From: Eudromia elegans
Lineage: Eukaryota > Chordata > Aves > Tinamiformes > Tinamidae
Direction: 5' to 3'
Length of the DNA stretch: 64,000 nucleotides
Assembly (NCBI GenBank): GCA_003342815.1
Contig: PTEX01000032.1
Location: 2,053,644 to 2,117,643 of the forward strand
The notes beneath the pieces are model-generated. The model searched no databases. It had not been told where the DNA came from and saw only the letters and a list, made by a program, of their open reading frames with translations. Of the stretch, positions 56,941 through 64,000 are shown one piece after another; the stretch's first letter is position 1, and every line of letters starts with the position of its first letter. The translations under genes were made by a program, and so were the position numbers.

Positions 56941-59800
56941 AATATCTAAAGACTGAATTGCATCACTATTAGCTATTGCACTAATAGCATTAATGTCTTA
57001 AATCTTAATATTCTGGTTCATTAGCTTAAGTAAAAAACTATTAATACAAATATGTATCCTAGCCTATCAACAGCACTTATAAAGGTTTTTGTTTTAAAAC
57101 ACAAACTCTCTTGCAGCATGACTGGTTAATACAGAGTAATCATAATAATTCCATAATTAATAATGATAGTATTGCCTAACAATTTAAGATCTACTATCAT
57201 TTTTGGCTCAGGCAGAGCTTAACTTAATTTTACTCTATCATAAACAACAAGCCTGTTAGCCCTATCCACATCCAACTGGTAGATTAACTTCTTTTTCACC
57301 AAAAGTACAGAGAATTTACATGGGGATGAAGGGAATCTGGTTCTGTTAAGCTTGGATTTCCTTTTTTATTTATTTTCAAATATGCATCAATAAACAATTT
57401 TTTCTAAGAAAGACAAGATCAGAAATTGGTCTTTTAAGCAGGAATGCTGCCTAGCAAAACAACATTAAAAGCATGCAAAAAATATCTCGATCCAGCGGTC
57501 AAGCAAACTCCTAATATTTTGACATCTTACTAAATGGCTCCTACAATCTGATACCTAAATGTGATCATAAACAACGGGAAAAATACAAGCTACGAGAAAG
57601 GAGAGCACAGTGTGACAAAGCCAAAGAGATGTAAACAGGTTCAGCTTATTGATAGACAGTAGCTGAGAGTCTGGACCTACACTGCCATCCCAAATCTAAA
57701 TTGTTTATGCTTAAACCCCATGATTCTGATGGAAGTTAAGCCCAATTTGCAAATGCCATTTAGAGATGATTCTGGCTAATTGTCACGAATGCATCAGGTG
57801 TAGACAGTGTCAAGACTCCAGACTCTACTCGCATGCTTTGGGAGATTTTGGTTTTTTACTTTGAAGAATGTAGAGTCAAATTTTGCCTACAATTACACTC
57901 AAACAACTGGGAGCAGAAATGTGTTCAAGAAACATACAGAAGCATCATTACCTGAATTTCACTTGCGCCTGCCTTTTTCTATCATTCATTGAATTATGAA
58001 CTGTGCTTTTCATTTCAGATATACTTAAAATGATTAGCAAAAGCAACACCAACATTTTATTTCACAATTAAAATCGGTTCCTTACTGTTTTTCCTGTGTA
58101 CTTGTGCACTTTCCCTAGACATAAGTAACGTGTAGACAGATACATAGTTTATTTACGACCCCAGTGACAGTTAATGTGGCATATGTGCCGACAATGTTTG
58201 ACAGATAAAATGAGTTATTTACAGAAGCTGGGTTTATTATGTATGAATACTGAGACAGCTATAGTATTCATAAAGTTCTCCATTATTTTCCCAAAAGCAT
58301 GTTTCAGGGAAAGTTGTGCTGCTTGGAAGGGCTGCAGGAGTGAGCAATACCAACACCAAGTCCAGCTCAATGTGTAATGCAGTCATCACCTGTATGGGTT
58401 AATTTCAGGACTGCTCTTCACCAATTTATTTTCATAGGTCTCAGCACAAGCACCGCGCAAGTCAGTGACTAGATCTCTGTAGGCAACAGTGGATTTGGAA
58501 TCAGGTTCTTAAAAATAAAATAAAAATAAAACCTACTGCAGAAGAGTAGGTTTATACTGAGGTCTCCTTTCTTGGCATGTTGTGGAGAAAGTAGAGATGT
58601 ATGACAAGGACAAGTGAAATTGGAAAACATTTTTCATCTATTAACCTTAATTATAAAGGGGCCGAACACGTTTCCATTGAAGCTGAAAACAGAAACTACC
58701 CTGAGTTTGGCAGGAGCAGAAATTGATTCTCCTGGACAAAACACATTGATTTTTCCTTTCTAGTAAATAAACTCAAAGGGTGATATACCACATTTTGAAA
58801 TAATTACTTATATCCCTGCTACTTAAAGTCAAATATGCAGGAATATGTGACTTGCTCTTTTATTTTTCCCCAGCAACCTCCTTTAGTCCATATTCTATGC
58901 CTCCTTTTGGGCCTAGGCCAGACCATCCTCACAAAGTGCTGTGGACAACATCATTCGTAAGGACTCCTGCTCACCGTCTTGGGTCAAAACCTGCTCTTTA
59001 GGAAGAGCGGTGCTTGTTGTGCAAGTGTCTTATGCAAGCACGCTGCAACTTTAAGAGCCCAGTGTCAAAGGTAATCCCTAAGGAGACTTGCATAACAGGC
59101 ACATTTAAAAATGCCAGTTAAACAGAAAAGGGGGGAAAAAAATAAAGAACTGTGCTCTTTTCCAAACCATTTTTATTTTCCGAAGGCAATCCTGGTAGAT
59201 TGTGTGCACAGTCGGCTTGATTTTCAAATGACGTGACACAAATCTTAGGTGGGGTATATTTTTATATGCACACACAAACCCTCGCCGCAGTTATCTAGGC
59301 CCCAAAACGCTTGGAAGCCTTTCAGGGAATAAATACTTGTGCTGCCTGTCGTGGGCAGAGCAGAGTTATCTCAGCTTGTGTTTCGGGCTGAGAAAAAAAA
59401 GAAAATGTGTAAGGCTGAGCTGAAGCTCTCAGCAGAGTTTATTAGCTCAGGCACAGAGCTGTGCAAACGCAGCCCTGTGGCTTTTTTGTCTTTTTTCCTC
59501 AGAGCAAGTGGAAAGCAATCATTAACCAAGGGAAATTCTGCTCCAAAATATCTGTTCTGCTCTTTGCCCAACCTCTCTGCACACCGACGCTTGGTCCAAG
59601 GTGAGACATTGCTACAAGGATATGGGATTAGAATAATCCATATGCAAAGCCCAGACGTCACCAGCATAAAATTATATGGAAAACAGTGGGAGAATGCCTT
59701 TGAATGCCTTTCATGTCTGCGTGCTCAAATCTATAAAATCCTCTAACACACCTTGCACGCTGGTACCACAGTCACCTTAAGGTGAAAAACCAAATTGCTA
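56941..59800. other. Long AT-rich non-coding stretch
   Basis: No supported gene. 56960-57260 is particularly rich in TAAT/ATTA cores and almost frame-free. An (AAAAT)n-like run lies near 58509-58532. A 135-codon forward frame at 59339-59746 overlaps a reverse frame of 98 codons and has no motif. Confidence 0.45.
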
Positions 59801-61080
59801 AGTCAGAGCTTCCAGACCGAAAACACCGGATGGATCCTCAGAACCGAGACCCTGCCCGGAGCGCGCGGGAGCCGCCTGACACCCGCACAGGGGACCCGGC
59901 TGATTTTGCCTCTTTTTCACAGGAATCGAGTGTGTGAGCAGCGGTGGGAATGAGGGGGAATTTAAAAAGTAATTGTATAATCCCATTCAGCAAGAGACAA
60001 GCAAGCAATGCCAGCAAATTTTAAGCACTTAGCTGCACAGAGAGCATTCAGCTGAAAAATAATTCCCTTGGGTCTCACTTTTGAAGGGAGGACTAGAAAT
60101 GACAGTGGTTGGGGCTTGAGATATTTGCCTGTATTAGGGGCTAAAATCAGAAACCAGATGCGGTGGGTTTAAGTCACAGGAGAGGAGGCAATAAATATGC
60201 AATTCCTTTCCACTTTCGTCACTCATTTGATCTATTGTGAAATTGTAGCACTGGGCCAGGGAAAGTCTCCTCAGCCTCTGCATTGCACATGTGGGTGCAC
60301 ATGTAAGTAGCTGTGTTCCTATGTATGGTTTTACACCCAGATTTGTACACATGCACACCCAGAAACAAACCGAGAAAACCACTGCCAGGAAAACAACCAT
60401 CTACGAAGGCCATGAAACTGAAGCTCCCAAACACAGAGCAGGAGTCGGCTTCATTTGCAGGGCTTTGGAGAAGCAGGTACCCACAGAACGAGCAATAAGA
60501 ACAAATCAGCCAGAGCTCCATTTTGCTGGGGAAAAGCCCCCGCAGCCTGAGCACTGATGGTGCCCGCTCGCGCCGCAGCTCGTATCCCCTTCTGCCTGCT
60601 CTTCAGCAAGTCTTTGCCTCTGCCGACACCAAAACTGCCACCGTTTTGCTTGCAGGGCTCCCTCAGAGCAGGAGGGCAGGCTGCAGGTAAAAGCAAACCC
60701 CTTTCTATGCCCAATTACTCCATGCAAGCCCCATGTTAGTGACATATGAAATACACTGTGGGATCCTGTGGCTAACAAAAGGGAAACCCTCTCACAGCCC
60801 ACGCCCTGATGCCTTCTGCCCGTTAGTGACCTGCAGCACATCCTGCTCAGCCCTCCAAGGATCCTCACACAGGGTTGCATCTTGGGTCAGTATTGGTCTT
60901 ACTGCCCGAGAATGAGGGTGCCCGGGTGCTCAGACAGGTCCTCCTGTGCACCCCAAGGTCACCCTCCAATGAGACACACGGAGCAGCCGCACTCAGACCC
61001 ACATCCCACACGCACTCCCGAGCTCACCTGGGTCGCCCTGCACAGCCTGGCCCTTTCTCAAGGGCTCCGGTGCTTGGGCC
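59801..61080. other. Non-coding stretch, partly GC-rich
   Basis: A small CpG cluster at about 59850-59880 (CCGGAGCGCGCGGGAGCCGCC) and a GC-richer interval at 60530-61080. Numerous overlapping frames on both strands (up to 124 codons), none with recognisable features. Confidence 0.45.
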
Positions 61081-61135
61081 TAGGGACTTAAAGTACATGG
61101 AATTTGAAGCATAAACTAGGGACTTGAAGCATAAA
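61081..61135. repeat. Partial tandem duplication
   Basis: TAGGGACTT occurs at 61081-61089 and 61117-61125, and TTGAAGCATAAA at 61104-61115 and 61124-61135. The second copy lacks the 14 or so bases between the two words, as expected of a local duplication with an internal deletion. Confidence 0.8.
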
Positions 61136-61386
61136 AAGAGTCCCCCTCACACCATTATTATCTAAATAAATCAAATATTCAGTATATCAAAGCATATTAA
61201 AAACTGTAACAAACAATTTTCTTGATGAAACGCAGGTGCAGTTACATCTTAATAAAATGTGTTTACAAAAACAGCATTTGCAGATTCTAATTTTTCTTCT
61301 CTGAGGAGCAATAATTCTCTACATACCTGCTACATCTTACTCTTCTTTCGAGGCCTAAATGAGTCTTATTCAGTCTGATCATTTAA

Positions 61387-61490
61387 GGCCCAATTTTGGA
61401 GCTTTTATTCGCAGTAAGCAAGTCTTAAAAAGGAAAGCGTTTGAAATCAGTGGGACTGCTTGCACGGCAATGCCAACATAAAAGGGTCAG
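61387..61490. mobile_element. Ancient palindromic MITE-like element
   Basis: GGCCCAATTTTGGAGC...TTATTCGCAGTAAGCAAGTC on the left and GAAATCAGTGGGACTGCTTGCACGGCAATGCC...AAAGGGTCAGAGCC on the right follow the sauropsid palindromic family with the central GAAaTCAgTGGGACTaCTtgCac motif. The arms GTAAGCAAGTC and GACTGCTTGCAC are near reverse complements. Confidence 0.55.
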
Positions 61491-61656
61491 AGCCTTCTAG
61501 CCTGGTTGTATTTTACAGATCACCTCCTCACACTACAGAGAAGGATGTTCTCCCCCAAGCTGTTTTATTTTGTATATCTGGAGTACAGCAACACGTCATT
61601 TGTGTTTTAAGAAAGAACTTATTTATCACTGCACTGAGAAGAAAATGCAAAAGGAG

Positions 61657-61696
61657 TTTTAAGTACAAATTCGACAATAATTTTAAGTACAAATTC
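61657..61696. repeat. Two-copy direct repeat, 16 bp units, 24 bp period
   Basis: TTTTAAGTACAAATTC occurs identically at 61657-61672 and 61681-61696, separated by GACAATAA. Simple local duplication. Confidence 0.85.
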
Positions 61697-61838
61697 AATG
61701 AGACTTAAACATATTCCTTAGCTGTGTCATCCTTTGGCACAGATCGTGCACTGTCCCTCACTGGCTTTTTGTGACTCTACAGATCCAGGGAGCTTTGAGG
61801 TTTTCCTTTCAGAAATACTGGCAAAGCCCTAAATCTCT

Positions 61839-61905
61839 GATTCCCAAACTTGGATCTGCAAACCATTTGTGGGCCCTGACGCCACAGTGAATGGTCCACA
61901 CCATG
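61839..61905. mobile_element. Possible ancient hAT-type non-autonomous remnant
   Basis: GATTCCCAAACTTGGATCTGCAAACCATTTGTGGGCCCTGA...ATGGTCCACACCAT recalls an old non-autonomous DNA element with the pattern gaTTCCCAAACTgtGGtcCgCggACCAtTgGTGGtCCgtGA...TGGTCCACA. No terminal duplication is discernible. Family assignment is from memory of the pattern. Confidence 0.35.
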
Positions 61906-64000
61906 CAACCATGTTAAATGGGGACCTTTGCGATTATGGTATTGTGCAGAAAACGATGTGGTTGCCTAGCATAATTGCTTTGAATAAAAAAAAATTACTC
62001 TAGTATTTCCCTAGCTAAGTTTGTTCCATATTTCATGTCAGCGCGTGATGTGTTGGTGGGAAGGGAACATGTTACAATTGCTCCTTACCCTGTGAAGTTT
62101 TACTTCACAGGCGAATGACTCAAGACTATGCCCGGCTGTGAAGAGAGGATCAAAATTAACCATATTCAAGTGCTGCTAGCACGTGCTAGTAGAAATGATG
62201 TGGTTTTCAAGGTGTTCTCGGTTCCTGATGACATGGAGTTTTTTGGCATCAAAAAGGATAAGACTCCACAGACAGATTTGGGGGTTGACCAGGTCTCACA
62301 GCCTCCGTTTGGGAGGTGCTCTCTGATACCATCACAGTTTCCTAAGTTTACAAGGGGCACATGCCTGTGTTTTTTAGATTGATGTACATATTTAAGAATT
62401 ATCTCAGTGTTCCTGTTTAAACACAAAGTGGATACCTGGGTCTACCAACAGCAGCTGTAATTGCCAGCTTGCCTTGCAGATCTAAGTGCCACAGCTTGCA
62501 TCTCAGGGAGATATAACCTGGTGCGGCCACCCATCTGGGGGATACAACGATGCAAAATCACCCTGAGGAAGCGTGCAAGGGAAAGCAGCACCCACCGACC
62601 AAAATACCTTTAAACTGGCTATGTTAATGGGGATTAGAGCTTATAGTTCCTCTCGCTTTAACAGCAAATATAGAAAATAATTAAAATCAACACCTGACTT
62701 TTTCCAAGTTCCTTGGGTTGGATGCTGAAGAAATTCCCATCACACACACACGTTCCATCACAGGAGATCATCCCAGGGTTCAAACTTCAGGAAAACACCC
62801 AGAGGTTGGGTCTGCACTTTCTTCTGTCTCCTTCCTGTGACTCCCAGAGCAAGGAGATTGAGCCCAGAGCCACTGAGTATCTCTGCTCAGGAATCTCCTG
62901 CCCACCCTTGGTCACCTCCATCCTCTGGGGCCCCTGTGAAGGGCAGAATCCAGTGGAGTCAGGGCCTCCCTTCCCCAAAATGGGAGGCCTTGGTGCAGGA
63001 CTCAACCGCCTCGGCCACATTATATGCAGGATGGCTTGGGAAGAAGATAAATTTGAGCTTCCTATGCTGATGACCACCCACAGCCTCCCAACCCAGTCAG
63101 GTCTCCGTAATGCCGCCATAGATATTCAGACTATGAATTTAAGAGCATAAACATATCCATTTGTCCAGCCTCACTTATGTATCTAACTCAGACTACTGCA
63201 TCAAAACAAGGGAGAGGAAAACAAAGTTTGTGTTGATCAGAAAACAACTGAGAAGCAAATATGAATTCAGCCTACTTAGAGCAACACGAGACCTGTTGTT
63301 GGTAGTTGCTACATCATCGTGCTTTTCAAAGGAGAAATTTTAAAACTTCCTTTTGGCCCAAGATGAAACTTGTGGCATTTTTAAATCATTTTGCTCTTGC
63401 TTTATGATTTAATGTTTCTTTTAAAATGGGAAGTGGTAACATGCTCTCTGCCATAACCAAAGACTGTTTCAGATTGCTTTATTACCAAGTTTTAAGTGCA
63501 CATTGCCATAGGATTTCGTAGGAGCATATTTACATCTACCTTTTAAAAACACAATGTACATTATGTTGCAATTAGAAGCCTGCAAACTCAATCTGATATT
63601 TCTTCACTAATTTATTCCCAAGTCAATATGTATTTTAATGTTCCAAACCGTTGCTAATTAACACATGGAAATATTTTAACATGTATTTTGATTAATTCCA
63701 TTTAACAGTCTAACCAGCACTAAAACATATGTGGTGTGTCATTTCTTTCTTTTGAGGAAGGCACTGGCATTAAATCTTTCAATCTTCCTGAGCACCAAAT
63801 GCTAATTTCAGGAAGATTAAATAACAGACTGCAGCTACAGTTTCCTTTCTTTGCTTCCCAGAAGGTGAAATGAACATATTTATGTGGGAGGAATTTCTTT
63901 ACTGCACAAGCCAAAATACAGAAATTAGATTTTTTTCCAACATTGCTAATACACTAGCAATCGCCTGCCAACAAAATAACTTTAACCTATATCTGCAGTT
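61906..64000. other. Non-coding stretch to the end of the window
   Basis: AT-rich from 63350 onward with few frames. A GC-richer interval at 62740-63120 is open on both strands (145 codons forward, 110 reverse) without recognisable features. The 84-codon frame at 62128-62382 is charged and complete but unrecognised. No RNA gene, repeat array or gene end is visible at the edge. Confidence 0.45.

Noticed and set aside
1-64000. tRNA, rRNA, snRNA and well-known microRNA genes
   Set aside because: Scanned by eye for tRNA A/B box pairs and the mature sequences of common conserved microRNAs; the only B-box-like matches belong to decayed SINE remnants. A covariance-model search would be decisive.
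1-64000. Prokaryotic-style systems (operons, CRISPR arrays, phage or integron features)
   Set aside because: No dense long frames, no ribosome binding sites with genes and no regularly spaced repeats; overall texture is vertebrate non-coding DNA.
1-64000. Endogenous retrovirus or other viral insertion
   Set aside because: No LTR-like terminal repeats and no recognisable viral protein segments in any frame.

Overview
This window reads as non-coding DNA from a vertebrate nuclear genome, most likely a bird or another sauropsid. Base composition is mixed and mostly AT-rich, with scattered short GC/CpG-rich patches. There are no Alu, B1/B2 or L1 sequences and little recent interspersed repeat. 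What repeat content I can recognise consists of heavily decayed remnants: MIR-like tRNA/CORE-SINE pieces, short palindromic MITE-like elements and one probable hAT remnant. There is no bacterial gene organisation, no operon, no CRISPR array and no viral gene. I cannot name the locus, and bird is an inference from repeat content rather than a species identification.

No protein-coding gene can be called with confidence. Nearly all open frames are short and overlap on both strands, as chance frames do. Three open segments are mentioned because something beyond length supports a second look: a 260-codon frame at 7710-8492, which is an outlier in length and has a strong internal splice donor; a minus-strand segment at 42990-43239 that begins at a good splice acceptor and encodes a cysteine-rich hydrophobic stretch followed by a basic tail; and a frame at 37738-38124 with a possible microexon. 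None is recognised.

Layout. 1-4000: AT-rich, with one possible non-coding exon (1409-1494) and a homeodomain-core-rich block (about 3190-3760). 4000-4650: a TATA box beside a CpG-rich patch, then an octamer-containing block. 4650-13000: unremarkable sequence with a MIR-like piece, the long open frame, a CpG-retaining block at 10050-10280, a GT/AT microsatellite and a GC-rich stretch near 11.1-12.1 kb. 13.5 kb: an old palindromic element nested in an older SINE. 14-25 kb: AT-rich blocks, more element remnants and a double hairpin at 21.66-21.72 kb. 25-36 kb: mostly featureless, with an assembly ambiguity (N plus 39 A) at 30257. 36.3-38.1 kb: the strongest short CpG cluster in the window, then a second CpG-retaining block. 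38-52 kb: ordinary sequence with two exon-like segments. 52.4-53.0 kb: the longest GC-rich patch. 53-64 kb: AT-rich sequence with candidate regulatory blocks and further ancient-repeat fragments.

The most economical reading is an intergenic or long-intronic region of a gene-poor segment that may carry distal regulatory elements and possibly non-coding transcripts. I did not find a previously undescribed system. Conservation, transcript and chromatin data would be needed to decide which candidate blocks are functional.
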